Source: an uncultured Lachnospiraceae bacterium (lineage in GTDB: Bacteria; Bacillota; Clostridia; Lachnospirales; Lachnospiraceae). From it: DNA of 44,577 nucleotides. The notes beneath the pieces were generated by a model. It made no database searches. It was given only the letters and a program-made list of their open reading frames with translations, and was not told the DNA's origin. Positions 25,960-34,863 of this stretch are shown one piece after another. The position numbers and the translations under genes were made by a program. The DNA lies in the NCBI GenBank assembly GCA_948688495.1, contig CAPQSW010000011.1:1-44577 (forward strand), written 5' to 3'. How positions within the stretch are numbered: position 1 is the stretch's first letter; each line of letters starts with the position of its first letter.

Positions 25960-26298
25960 TTATCTTGGAATCATTTCTTTTAGATGTGTCTCGATAAGGG
26001 AATGGACGAGTTCCCGGTATCTGGGAGACAGATGTCTGTAATTTTCAATGAGTTCCTGTTCGGCGGGAGAAAGCGTATATTCACTCCGTTGTTCCAACGG
26101 ATAAGGAATATCCGTGAAATCAACTAAATAGTCAATGGAAGTATTAAAATAGGATGCAATTTCAGATAGTGTCTCTATACTGGGCTCAGAAATATTATTC
26201 TCATACTTGTAGATAGATTGCTGCTTGAGATTGAATAAATCTGCAAAACGCTGTTGGCTGAGTCCATGAATCTCCCGTAGTTTTTTTAAATTTTTCAA
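25960..26298 (-). CDS. XRE-family HTH transcriptional regulator
   Basis: 112 residues with a TTG start preceded by GGAGGA on the minus strand. Residues 5-60 are a canonical Cro/C1-type helix-turn-helix: LKKLREIHGLSQQRFADLFNLKQQSIYKYE...PSIETLSEIASYFNTSIDYLV. The C-terminal 45 residues are a helical tail (LSPAEQELIENYRHLSPRYRELVHSL) common in Clostridia and probably involved in dimerisation. It is divergent from the PP2C/kinase island across 303 bases, so it is a natural candidate regulator of that island; this is inferred from position only. Confidence 0.93.
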   Translation of the reverse strand: MKNLKKLREIHGLSQQRFADLFNLKQQSIYKYENNISEPSIETLSEIASYFNTSIDYLVDFTDIPYPLEQRSEYTLSPAEQELIENYRHLSPRYRELVHSLIETHLKEMIPR

Positions 26299-26401
26299 TA
26301 AAATTCCTCCGAAGATTACTATATATCAGTTACACTCCCCTGTCTGAATAGTTAAAGTATACCATAATTTATTTTTTTTAAATAAAACTATATAGGTGTT
26401 A

Positions 26402-26430
26402 TAGACAACAATCGACAGTTGTGATAAAAT
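26402..26430 (+). promoter_or_regulatory. promoter of the signalling island with overlapping inverted repeat
   Basis: TAGACA at 26402-26407, 17-base spacer, TAAAAT at 26425-26430 preceded by TGA (extended -10). Between the two boxes lie ACAAC (26405-26409) and GTTGT (26418-26422), an inverted repeat placed where a repressor would block RNA polymerase. Confidence 0.65.
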
Positions 26431-26555
26431 GATTCAGAAGTTGAAAAAAGCTGGAAAAACGCAGTATTTTATGATAAGTATACGGACAAATTAGAAATTT
26501 ATTCATTTACAGGCGCGTATGGCACTGCCTGTTATTTGGTAAATAGAGTACTGGA

Positions 26556-26572
26556 AACAACTGAAAGTTGTT
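26556..26572. promoter_or_regulatory. perfect inverted repeat, possible operator or leader stem
   Basis: AACAACT-GAA-AGTTGTT, seven perfect pairs around three bases, 30 bases before the first PP2C gene. It shares the ACAAC/GTTGT half site with the repeat at 26405-26422, which suggests one protein may bind both. Confidence 0.45.
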
Positions 26573-26601
26573 GCAACGGGGAATGAAAATGGAGAACATT
26601 T

Positions 26602-27330
26602 ATGGAAACAACATTGGATATTAAATATGCCACATTGACAAATAAAGGCGGACGTGCCTTGAATGAGGATTTTTTGGACGTCTCCATCACACCGCAGCGG
26701 GCAGCGTTTATTCTCTGCGATGGGCTTGGAGGACATGGAAATGGCGATGTGGCTTCCCGGTATGTGACGGAGCGGCTGAAAGAAGAATTGGAGCGTTCCG
26801 TGGGCATTGAGGAAGGTATTTTGAAGGCACAGGAAGGGCTGTTGCACAAACAGGAGCAGGAAAATGCACAGGATTCGATGAAGACGACCGTTACATGTCT
26901 GGCGCTGTGCGGTGATAGCGCCAGATTTGCCCATGTAGGGGATTCCAGGGTTTATTATTTTGAAAAGGCAAAGTACATAATGAGAAGCCAGGATCACAGC
27001 GTGCCCCAGATGCTTGTAAATCGCGGGGAGATTGCGGAGAAGGATATTCGCCGTCACGAGGACAGGAATCGTTTGCTGCGCGTGATGGGCACAGAGTGGG
27101 AAACACCTAAGTATCAGATTGTGGAAGGAATCAGGTTGACCAGGCGCAGCAGCTTTCTTCTTTGCAGCGATGGATTTTGGGAGCTCATTGATGAGAAAAT
27201 GATGTGCAAAGCGCTAAAAAAAGCGAAAAGCCCACAGGAATGGCTGGACGCTATGGAGAAAACGGTAGTTGAGAATGGAAAAGGAACCAATATGGATAAT
27301 TATTCCGCAATTGCGGTGTTTGTGAGGTAA
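26602..27330 (+). CDS. PP2C-family Ser/Thr phosphatase
   Basis: 242 residues, soluble, a complete PPM/PP2C domain: RALNED, ILCDGLGGHGNGD, a TTVTCLAL strand, HVGDSRVYYF, RSQDHSVPQ, LLCSDGFWELI and MDNYSAIAV give all metal-binding aspartates. It should remove phosphate from Ser/Thr, including sites made by the kinases downstream. It is the first gene of the island; its nearest start ATG at 26602 follows a GGAGA site. The next gene starts ten bases after its stop. Confidence 0.95.
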   Translation: METTLDIKYATLTNKGGRALNEDFLDVSITPQRAAFILCDGLGGHGNGDVASRYVTERLKEELERSVGIEEGILKAQEGLLHKQEQENAQDSMKTTVTCLALCGDSARFAHVGDSRVYYFEKAKYIMRSQDHSVPQMLVNRGEIAEKDIRRHEDRNRLLRVMGTEWETPKYQIVEGIRLTRRSSFLLCSDGFWELIDEKMMCKALKKAKSPQEWLDAMEKTVVENGKGTNMDNYSAIAVFVR

Positions 27331-27339
27331 GTAAGAGAG

Positions 27340-27963
27340 ATGATAACGAGATGTAACAATGGGCACTGGTATGACTCCGGCATTCATAAGTCATGTCCGC
27401 ATTGCAGACAGGCGGGCGAAAAACTGGGAATTTGGGTTGATGATATTGAGGAGGACGACCATACCGTATCAATTGCGGAGGCAGGGGTGTTACAGGGAGA
27501 GGAACTTAATGCCCTCATCGAGAAATCTTTCGGTAAGACTGCGCCGCAGGAAGGCGGGAACGGACAGGAGCAGCCGGATGAGGACAAAACAATAGCCTTT
27601 GGATTTTTTGGGATGACGCAAAGACAGCCGGTGACGGGCTGGCTTGTCTGTATGACGGGAAGTGAGCGGGGGCAGGATTACCGCCTGCATGTAGGGAAGA
27701 ATTTTGTCGGGCGCAGCCCGTCTATGGATGTAGTGCTGACCGACGACAAGACGATTTCGCGCAGGAAGCATTGCTCCGTGATCTATGAGCCAAAGGAGAG
27801 CTTATTTTATGTGTCCCCCGAGGAAGGAAACCAGGTGTATTTAAACGGCCGGTCCTTAAAGGCCACGGAAAGCCTTAAGGAAGGTGATGAGATCATGATA
27901 GGTGCTACAAGATTGATATTTGTGCCATTCAACAGGGAGGATCGAAAATGGGAGGAAGAGTGA
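27340..27963 (+). CDS. FHA-domain protein with N-terminal zinc-ribbon-like motif
   Basis: 207 residues, soluble. The N-terminus CNNGHWYDSGIHKSCPHC (Cys5, His9, Cys19, Cys22) is a zinc-binding-like motif shared with the FHA protein at 30712. Residues about 116-195 are an FHA phosphothreonine-binding domain: NFVGRSPSMDVVL, TISRRKHCSV, then VYLNGR and GDEIMIG. Between them are two acidic Thr motifs, DDHTVS (Thr42) and EDKTIAF (Thr84), which look like phosphorylation sites that could fold back on the FHA domain, as in GarA/OdhI. The 3' end overlaps the VWA gene. Confidence 0.92.
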   Translation: MITRCNNGHWYDSGIHKSCPHCRQAGEKLGIWVDDIEEDDHTVSIAEAGVLQGEELNALIEKSFGKTAPQEGGNGQEQPDEDKTIAFGFFGMTQRQPVTGWLVCMTGSERGQDYRLHVGKNFVGRSPSMDVVLTDDKTISRRKHCSVIYEPKESLFYVSPEEGNQVYLNGRSLKATESLKEGDEIMIGATRLIFVPFNREDRKWEEE

Positions 27964-29783
27964 AAAGAACAGGAAACGTTATCGCAAGGACCGTGGTGCT
28001 GGCAGCACTGGCATTTGCGTTGCTTGTGCCTGCCGGCAGGGCATCGGCAGCGGTAACTGTCGTCCCCTATCTTGCGGAGCAGGCGATAGGAAAAGCGCCT
28101 GACTTGAAAGTATATATGACCGGGTCCAAGATTAATAAGACATCGCAAGTTACAGGGGCAATCGGGGACATTGCGTTCATATCGGACGGCGATATCGCCA
28201 CATTCAAAGAAAGCAAAGAGCCGATTTCCTATATTATCCTTATGGACAATTCAGGCTCTATTAATGAGGGGCAGTTCCAGGAAGTAAAGATACAACTGGA
28301 AGGGCTGCGCAAATCGCTCAAAAAGGGCGATGCGATGGCGTTATATACGGTGGGGGCCGATAACCCGCAGGGAGAGAAAACCCTGATATTTGAACGTGAG
28401 GTGAGCGGAAAGGATAAGAAAGAGCGAAAGGCAGACTGTGAAGCGATACGAGCGGTTCCATATATGAATACGGCTGAGAGCATGACGGTACTCTACCGCT
28501 CGCTGAATCAGATCCTGCAGGAGCAGTCATCGCCTAAGAAGCGCACTGTCATCCTGTTGATTACGGATGGGGAGGATGATTCGAAGGGGAAAGATATTGA
28601 CAACGTATCCACTGCAAATACCGTGAAGGAGGCATCCGTCCCGGTCTATGGCATTGTGCTCAGTGCGAAGCCTGCATCAACCGGGGAGTTTGAGAAACAG
28701 GACGAGAAGATAGATTATACCAAAAATGAAATACTCGCTGCAAAAAACAGCCGGGGATATTATTGTGACTGCAGTGTCGACGCGACAGCGGAGAGTGTGA
28801 AGAATGCGTTTTTGACCATTCAGACCATCCTGCAGGAGGAAACGTATGTGCTGAAGTTGAAGGCGCCGACGAACCAGGCGGCAGGAAAGGGAAGCCTCTG
28901 TCTGACCGTGGATAATTCGGCGGTGGACGCCGTTACGGTAGATTATTCCGATTATGAGGAGGATAAAGAGGCGCCGGGCATTGCAGGGGCAGTGGAGGAG
29001 GCGGGAAGCAATTCCATTACGTTTACTTTGCAGGATAAAAACGGCGTCAATATGACAGATGTGAATAATCCGTCCAATTATATTGTGCAGACTGACGGGG
29101 AGGATGGCGGCAGGGCTTGGACCGTTGATTCCGTCAGTGCTGTGGCAAAGGGCAACGGGGCGACAGTCACGCTGACGGTGACAGAGGATTTTTTCAATGG
29201 TGATTATACGCTGCGCTGCAGTAATATCAGGGATACCTCACAGGATGAAAATAAGATGGACGCTGTGGCAGAGTTTTCCATAGAGAATGGATTGGACGCG
29301 AGGAAAGCCGCACGCGAGAAGGCGCTGCAGTCGTATTGGTGGATTGGTCTTGTGGCGGCGGTAATTATAATTGGAAGCATTATGATTCTTGCAATCCGTA
29401 AAAAACGTGTAGAGGCTGCAGGAGTGAAGCCGGATGAGCTGCAGAAGGCACAGGCCCGGGAAATCCGGCTTACCATCACGGACCGCCGGGGAACGATCAA
29501 GGATGTGGAATGGAATGTAGAAGGAAGCCTGTTTATCGGACGGTCAAATATTTGTAATATCTATTTTGATGATGACCGGCTTTCGAAGCAGCATTTTGTG
29601 ATAGAGGCTAACAAGATGGGCTGTTATATCGAGGACCTGGAATCCTTAAATGGGACGTTTGTCAATGGCGTGAAGCTGACAAACAGAAGGATGTTGTTGG
29701 ATGGGGATATCATTACCGCCGGAAGGGAGAAGTTTGTCTTCCATATGCCAAAGCAGCGGTCAGCAGGTAACGGAGGTGAATAG
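27948..29783 (+). CDS. secreted VWA-domain protein with membrane helix and cytoplasmic FHA domain
   Basis: 611 residues. An N-terminal signal peptide (about 10-34, ending ASA) leads to an extracellular VWA domain whose MIDAS reads DNSGS (100-104), with LLITDGEDD further on. A second Ig-like part (KEAPGIAGAVEEAG...) follows, then one membrane helix at about 463-484 and a cytoplasmic FHA domain at about 508-606 (FIGRSNICNIYF, LSKQHFVIE, LNGTFVNG). It therefore links an outside binding event to inside phosphothreonine recognition. ATG at 27948 (AGGGAGGA before it) overlaps the FHA gene; GTG at 27960, in a GTGA overlap, is an alternative. Confidence 0.93.
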   Translation: MGGRVKRTGNVIARTVVLAALAFALLVPAGRASAAVTVVPYLAEQAIGKAPDLKVYMTGSKINKTSQVTGAIGDIAFISDGDIATFKESKEPISYIILMDNSGSINEGQFQEVKIQLEGLRKSLKKGDAMALYTVGADNPQGEKTLIFEREVSGKDKKERKADCEAIRAVPYMNTAESMTVLYRSLNQILQEQSSPKKRTVILLITDGEDDSKGKDIDNVSTANTVKEASVPVYGIVLSAKPASTGEFEKQDEKIDYTKNEILAAKNSRGYYCDCSVDATAESVKNAFLTIQTILQEETYVLKLKAPTNQAAGKGSLCLTVDNSAVDAVTVDYSDYEEDKEAPGIAGAVEEAGSNSITFTLQDKNGVNMTDVNNPSNYIVQTDGEDGGRAWTVDSVSAVAKGNGATVTLTVTEDFFNGDYTLRCSNIRDTSQDENKMDAVAEFSIENGLDARKAAREKALQSYWWIGLVAAVIIIGSIMILAIRKKRVEAAGVKPDELQKAQAREIRLTITDRRGTIKDVEWNVEGSLFIGRSNICNIYFDDDRLSKQHFVIEANKMGCYIEDLESLNGTFVNGVKLTNRRMLLDGDIITAGREKFVFHMPKQRSAGNGGE

Positions 29784-29788
29784 TAAGG

Positions 29789-30673
29789 ATGTTTGGCAAA
29801 AATAAAAATAAGAAAAGCATTCCTAAACGACAAATACAGGCATGTGAGGAACCGTCTGGGAAGGTCATCCGCAAGGTACCGCAAATTACGACGTTGGCGC
29901 GTACGGCGGTGGGAAACCGCGACTATCAGCAGGATGCTTTGTATGTTACGCCGAGCAAAATACTGGCGTCCAATAAAAAGACCAGGGTGCTGGCGTTGGT
30001 ATGTGACGGCATGGGCGGCATGGCGGATGGCGGGAGAGCCAGCATAACGGCCGTGCAGATGATGGTGCAGGGATTTCAGAGCGTAGAGAAAAGCCCGGAA
30101 TTGAATATTCCTCTTTTCTTTGAGAAGGGAATCCGGGCCATCGACCGCGTTATCTATGATTTTCCAAGGGAAAATGGAAGGGGATCCGGGACTACAATGG
30201 TGGCCTGTATTGTGGAGGACAATCAGCTGTACTGTGCATCTGTGGGGGACAGCAGGATCTATATTGTCCGCGATCATAAGATTCACAAGGTGACGAGGGA
30301 CCATAATTATGGGATGAGGCTGGAAGAACAGGTGAAGGCAGGACAGATTACAGAGGAGGAAGCCAAAGCGCACCGAAAGAAGGAGGCGTTGATTAGTTTT
30401 CTCGGGATGGGAAATGTTTCCCTGATGGACATCAACTACGAACCATTTACGTTGCGGTATGGCGATATGGTCATGCTCTGCAGTGACGGCGTTACAAAGA
30501 CGCTGTCGGACGAGCAGATTAAACATATCATTTTAGCGGACGCAGTCCGCCCGGAGCGGAAAGCAGAGGCGTTGGTGGAAGCGGCAACACACGCAAATTC
30601 CCATTCACAGGATAATACCTCTGTTGTGTTAATCCACTTTGAGGAAGTGGACATGAAACGGCCGCATAGATAA
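29789..30673 (+). CDS. second PP2C-family Ser/Thr phosphatase
   Basis: 294 residues, soluble, with a 30-residue basic N-terminal extension. The PP2C motifs are present: RDYQQDAL, LVCDGMGGMADGG, GSGTTMVACIV, SVGDSRIYIV, TRDHNYGM, LCSDGVTKTL and SQDNTSVVLI. It is clearly distinct from the phosphatase at 26602 and closer to the Stp/PrpC type that partners Hanks kinases. Its start lies five bases after the stop of the VWA-FHA gene, so the two are probably coupled. Confidence 0.95.
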   Translation: MFGKNKNKKSIPKRQIQACEEPSGKVIRKVPQITTLARTAVGNRDYQQDALYVTPSKILASNKKTRVLALVCDGMGGMADGGRASITAVQMMVQGFQSVEKSPELNIPLFFEKGIRAIDRVIYDFPRENGRGSGTTMVACIVEDNQLYCASVGDSRIYIVRDHKIHKVTRDHNYGMRLEEQVKAGQITEEEAKAHRKKEALISFLGMGNVSLMDINYEPFTLRYGDMVMLCSDGVTKTLSDEQIKHIILADAVRPERKAEALVEAATHANSHSQDNTSVVLIHFEEVDMKRPHR

Positions 30674-30711
30674 CAGGTAAAATTTCAGACAATATTGGGA
30701 AGGAGAAAGAT

Positions 30712-31602
30712 ATGAATTTATGCAGATGTGAAAAAGGACATTTTTATGACAGGGAAAAATATTCCGTTTGCCCGCACTGTGCGGGGGGAGGCGCGGTCGA
30801 TGATAAGCGCACCGAATCCTTTACGGAGGATAATGTTCTCACAGAAGAAAGGTCAATGATGCCGCCATCCGGCGGAGGGTTAGGAATGGGAGGTCCCCTG
30901 ACAGACCGCGTGGAAGCCGTGCCGCCCATTGCACCGCCGCCAATCACACCACCGCCCATTGTGCCGCCGGTTGCACCTCCGATTACGCCTCCCATGCCAA
31001 TTCCGGAGATGGCGGCGGATCAGGTGACAGTTCCTATTGACGAGCTGACGGATGCAATAGACGGACAGGCGGTTTTCGATGGGGAGGATGATTCCGATGA
31101 CCACACCATTGGTTTTTATGACGACATCTTTTCCCAGGCGGCGGCAGGCGTATCTTCAGACAGCAGCAAATCCGCCGCAAATCCTGCCTCCAAGCCCGTT
31201 GCGCACATACATACGCCGAATGTCGTATCTACGCCCTGTGTCGGATGGCTGGTTGCGCTGGGCGGAGAACATATCGGGGCTTCTTTTTCCTTGAAAGTGG
31301 GAAAAAATTTCATTGGGCGCGGGACGAATATGGATGTGGCGCTGACAAATGAAAAAAGCGTGTCGCGGGAACGTCATGCGATTGTCATCTATGAACCCAG
31401 GGAGAGTATCTTCCTGGTACAGCCGGGCGAGTCAAGCAACCTTACATACCGCAATAACAAAGTTGTTCTGATGCCGGTACAGTTGGAGGCGTATGACACG
31501 ATTACCGTTGGGGACGTCAATCTTTTGTTTATGCCGTTATGCGGGGAGCGTTTTCATTGGGGAGAACTGTTGGAAGAACGAAAGAAAAATAACAATAGAT
31601 AA
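30712..31602 (+). CDS. zinc-ribbon / proline-rich / FHA protein
   Basis: 296 residues, soluble, a longer relative of the FHA protein at 27340. N-terminal CRCEKGHFYDREKYSVCPHC gives Cys/His zinc ligands. Residues 70-98 are a Pro-rich linker of PPI/PPV repeats. Then comes an acidic SDDHTIGFYDD motif (Thr132), and the FHA domain lies at about 195-275 (NFIGRGTNMDVAL, SVSRERHAIV, ITVGDVNLLF). In place of the usual NG loop it has NLTYRNN, so peptide contact may differ. GGAGAAAG precedes the ATG. Confidence 0.92.
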   Translation: MNLCRCEKGHFYDREKYSVCPHCAGGGAVDDKRTESFTEDNVLTEERSMMPPSGGGLGMGGPLTDRVEAVPPIAPPPITPPPIVPPVAPPITPPMPIPEMAADQVTVPIDELTDAIDGQAVFDGEDDSDDHTIGFYDDIFSQAAAGVSSDSSKSAANPASKPVAHIHTPNVVSTPCVGWLVALGGEHIGASFSLKVGKNFIGRGTNMDVALTNEKSVSRERHAIVIYEPRESIFLVQPGESSNLTYRNNKVVLMPVQLEAYDTITVGDVNLLFMPLCGERFHWGELLEERKKNNNR

Positions 31603-31613
31603 GAGGAAAAGAC

Positions 31614-32543
31614 ATGAATCGTTTTGCAAAAACATTTCGGGTGATTGCGTCACTTTGTGTCCTGTTCAATATGGCGTCTTTGTTTGTACCTGTCATAAGG
31701 CGCGTTCAGGATAATTACGCAGACCTTACATGGACGCAGATAGATTACATACGAGGGATGCTGTCAACATTTATCCCCTCTCTGGCTGAAGGGGCGCAGG
31801 AGGTTACCGAAAGCCAGTCAGTCTGGGTTCTGGGATTTATGGTCTTGCCGGCAGCCGTATCATTGACTGCAGGTGTCTGGGGGATTGTCGGAAGCCAGGT
31901 GCAGAAGATCAGCAGTATGCTGGTAACGATGGTGTTCCTGCTGTATGTCGGCATGGCGGCGACGATTGATTGTTTGTGGCCGCAAGCAGCGGCGGGACAA
32001 GCATTCCGCCGCGGATTTGCATGTGTGGTGGTGTTAGTTTGTTCCGGTCTGGGGACTCTTTTTTCCGTGGTGGCGCTTTTTGCCACGCCCAGAAAGGTGA
32101 AAGCAATTCGCGGTGAAATTCCGCAGGTGGAGGAGGTCAAAGAGCAGGTGGAAGCAAAATATCACATTTTAGCCGAGGAAGAACCTAAGCTGGAGAAAAA
32201 GACGCAGGAGGCAGCACAGGAAACTCCTGCGCATGGCGTGCTGGTAGGTCTTTCGGGTGTTTATGCGGGCGCGGAAATCTCCATCGCGGACGGGACAGAA
32301 ATATTGCTCGGCAGACATTCACACAACCATTTGGTTTTTGAAGGGCAGGGGAATATCAGCCGCGACCATTGCAAGATCAGGTGGGATGAGGCGTGCCAGA
32401 AATATATTTTCCACGACTATTCCTGCAACGGAAGCTTTATCAAAGGTGAGGAGAACTGCCTGCCCCAAAATCTGGATATACAGCTTGCGCCGGGCACGAC
32501 GATCATGCTCGGGAATGAAAACAATATCTTTTACCTGAAGTAA
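31614..32543 (+). CDS. four-helix membrane protein with C-terminal FHA domain
   Basis: 309 residues. Four membrane helices at about 8-27, 71-93, 100-121 and 134-157, then an acidic, probably coiled linker (QVEEVKEQVE...KLEKKTQEA) and an FHA domain at 210-308 with Arg234 in LLGRHSHNHLVF, NISRDHCKI and SCNGSFI. The FHA domain should face the cytoplasm. It may act as a membrane dock for phosphorylated partners of the island. It starts 11 bases after the previous stop, with GAGG upstream. Confidence 0.9.
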   Translation: MNRFAKTFRVIASLCVLFNMASLFVPVIRRVQDNYADLTWTQIDYIRGMLSTFIPSLAEGAQEVTESQSVWVLGFMVLPAAVSLTAGVWGIVGSQVQKISSMLVTMVFLLYVGMAATIDCLWPQAAAGQAFRRGFACVVVLVCSGLGTLFSVVALFATPRKVKAIRGEIPQVEEVKEQVEAKYHILAEEEPKLEKKTQEAAQETPAHGVLVGLSGVYAGAEISIADGTEILLGRHSHNHLVFEGQGNISRDHCKIRWDEACQKYIFHDYSCNGSFIKGEENCLPQNLDIQLAPGTTIMLGNENNIFYLK

Positions 32544-32553
32544 GGAGTAAAAA

Positions 32554-34863
32554 ATGGCGAGTGAATTATGTATGAACTGTTTTAGCGTGAAAGGAGAGTT
32601 TGAGGTTTGTCCTTTTTGTGGTTATGTGGAAGGGACGCCTCCGAAACAGCCGCATTATCTCTTTCCGGGAGTAATTCTAAAAGGAAGGTTTATTGTCGGG
32701 ACGGTAATTGGCGTAGGCGGTTTCGGGATTACCTATAAGGCGTTCGATTCGGTTCTGGGCGTAACGGTGGCGGTAAAAGAATTTTACCCTGCAGGGCTTG
32801 TCAACCGTGCGCCGGGAGAATGCCGGGTGGGTCTTCTCTCCGGTGAAAAGGAAGGCCAGTTCGCCGACAGGCGGAAACGTTTTCTGATGGAGGCCCAGAG
32901 CGTCGCCCGGTTTGGAAAGGCGAAGGATATTGTAAACGTTTTCGACTATTTTGAGGAAAATGGCACGGCCTACATGATTATGGAAAATATTGAAGGGGTG
33001 CTCTTAAAGGACTACCTGGACAAGCAGGGGGCGGTGGAGCCGGAAACAGCCATGAGCATTGTCATGCCCATTATAGAGGCTGTGAAAAAGATTCACAGCA
33101 AGGGGATTATCCACAGGGACATCAGCCCGGACAATATCTTTATCACGGACGAAAATGAGATAAAAGTGTTTGATTTTGGAGCCGCGCAGTTAAATGACAG
33201 CAAAGAAGGTATGGCGGCAGAGCCGGTGATAAAGGTGGGCTATTCGCCGTTAGAACAGTACCGGAATAACAGCAGGCAGGGATTTTATACGGATGTCTAT
33301 GCGGTGGGGGCAATCCTGTACCAGATGCTGACCGGAGAAAAGCCAATCGAATCCACGGAACGTGAATTTAAGGATGAATTGAAATCACCGAAAGAGCTTG
33401 GCGTGCAACTTAGCCCCAATATGGACCGGGCGGTCATGGAGTCGCTCAGCGTGCGTCAGGAGCTGCGTTTTCAGGGAATGCAGCAGTTCCAGGATGCACT
33501 GCTCAACAAGAGGATTGCAGAGTATCCGAAAGACAAAATACGCAAACGCAGGAGGACGCGCAATTGGGTGATCAGCCTGTTTCTTGTGGCGGCGCTTACG
33601 GTGGTAGTGGGGATTGGCCTGTATTCTACCGTGCTAAAGCCCCAGAATCCGATGTTTGACACGCCGGTTGCAGAGGGAACCGAGATTACCGTTTGGGTGG
33701 AAAACAAGGATCAGAAAGCGCAGATTGACGAACTGGTGGAAAATGGATTTCAAAAGGGGGAGTCGTCCAATACGGCAGATGAGCGTGTGAGACAAATGCA
33801 GGAGGAAAACGCGTCTGTCACGGTCAATGTGGAATGCAAGGAGGACATGGAGGAGGCACTTCATACGGCGCAGGAAAATGGAACACTTCCGAATATGTTT
33901 TTGACGGATCATGTGACAAATCTGGATGAGTATGACCTGGCATCCCTGGAAAATGTCTACGATTCCCTGAACCGGGAGGACTATCTTTTCCTGGAGGATT
34001 ATGAGAATGCATATAGCGGCATGAAAGAGCTGCCTACAGGTCTTGATACGCTTTTGCTCTATGCATGCCAGTTTGACTACCATAAGGACAGTAAATTGGA
34101 AAACTCATGGTTTGTGGATCATACCGGCCAGGATAGTGTGGAGCTGTCTGATTTGGCTGCGGACGGCACAAAAGGGAAAGAAAAATTTGCCTTCATCCAG
34201 GGGAGCACGCTTGCGAAAGCCCTGCCGCTGCTTGACAGAAATTGGGAAAAAGTGTTTGCAAAGAACGTGAAGCCTGATTCGGACATGGTAAACGCTCTGT
34301 GCAATATACAAGAATTTAATTTGAAAACGGCGAATAAAAAATACATGGTTAACAAAAAGCAGGACAGCGGAATCTATGGGAATAATATCGTCGCGGGCGC
34401 GGCGTTCCGCTTCCAGATGAACCAGGAGAGAGACCGGAGCGAAGATAAGGGAGCGAACCCCCTAAGCAGTTACAAGGTATATGTGGTGACACAGGACGGC
34501 AGGATGCTGGTGGATTTCTCGGAGCGGTATGCTATCACCAGGGAATCCAGCCAGGATCAGCAAATTGCGTGTATGCGCCTCTTGTGGGTTATGCTCAGTG
34601 AAATTGGGCAGGCGAAAAAGCTTGCGCCCGGACAGACAACCTATCCGATTTTGCGCGGCACATTTGAGGAATTTCCATCGTACAATGCCGGTTTTGAGGG
34701 ATTCGTGCAGATGGTTACGGATTACAAAGAGTGCATCCTGGCAGGCAAGTGGGGCAGGAGCGCCCGGAAATTTGTGGCCGGGCTTGAAGGAAAAGAGACG
34801 AAGGAAGAAATGAAAAGTTACTGTGAAGAAGGCTATTTTATGGAGGAAGAAGATGGAAAGTAA
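32554..34863 (+). CDS. receptor-type Ser/Thr protein kinase with zinc ribbon and solute-binding-protein-like sensor
   Basis: 769 residues. A zinc ribbon (Cys6, Cys9, Cys19, Cys22) opens the protein. The kinase domain, about 45-320, is intact: GVGGFG loop at 53-58, VAVK (Lys75), HRDISPDN (187-194), DFG (207-209), SPLEQY and DVYAVGAILYQMLTG. One membrane helix lies at 338-358. The outer ~400 residues are not PASTA; they open with GTEITVWVENKDQKAQIDEL, mention NMFLTDHVTNLDEYDL and resemble extracellular solute-binding proteins of ABC importers. A ligand-sensing kinase is inferred. The last codons overlap the start of the next gene (34853), so the secreted protein is translationally coupled to this kinase. 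Confidence 0.9.
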   Translation: MASELCMNCFSVKGEFEVCPFCGYVEGTPPKQPHYLFPGVILKGRFIVGTVIGVGGFGITYKAFDSVLGVTVAVKEFYPAGLVNRAPGECRVGLLSGEKEGQFADRRKRFLMEAQSVARFGKAKDIVNVFDYFEENGTAYMIMENIEGVLLKDYLDKQGAVEPETAMSIVMPIIEAVKKIHSKGIIHRDISPDNIFITDENEIKVFDFGAAQLNDSKEGMAAEPVIKVGYSPLEQYRNNSRQGFYTDVYAVGAILYQMLTGEKPIESTEREFKDELKSPKELGVQLSPNMDRAVMESLSVRQELRFQGMQQFQDALLNKRIAEYPKDKIRKRRRTRNWVISLFLVAALTVVVGIGLYSTVLKPQNPMFDTPVAEGTEITVWVENKDQKAQIDELVENGFQKGESSNTADERVRQMQEENASVTVNVECKEDMEEALHTAQENGTLPNMFLTDHVTNLDEYDLASLENVYDSLNREDYLFLEDYENAYSGMKELPTGLDTLLLYACQFDYHKDSKLENSWFVDHTGQDSVELSDLAADGTKGKEKFAFIQGSTLAKALPLLDRNWEKVFAKNVKPDSDMVNALCNIQEFNLKTANKKYMVNKKQDSGIYGNNIVAGAAFRFQMNQERDRSEDKGANPLSSYKVYVVTQDGRMLVDFSERYAITRESSQDQQIACMRLLWVMLSEIGQAKKLAPGQTTYPILRGTFEEFPSYNAGFEGFVQMVTDYKECILAGKWGRSARKFVAGLEGKETKEEMKSYCEEGYFMEEEDGK

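Larger units (their letters stand above)
26299..26601. other. divergent control region between the XRE gene and the signalling island
   Basis: Holds the + strand promoter at 26402-26430 and two inverted repeats with the same ACAAC/GTTGT half sites. From 26428 to 26586 there is also a 52-codon open frame with protein-like composition but no ATG, GTG or suitable TTG, so it is not called as a gene. Confidence 0.5.

Noticed and set aside
26428..26586. A 52-codon open frame with protein-like composition (contains WKNAVFYDKYTDKLEIYSF)
   Set aside because: It has no ATG, GTG or well placed TTG and begins at the -10 of the island promoter. It may be a fossil coding stretch, but there is no basis for a gene call.
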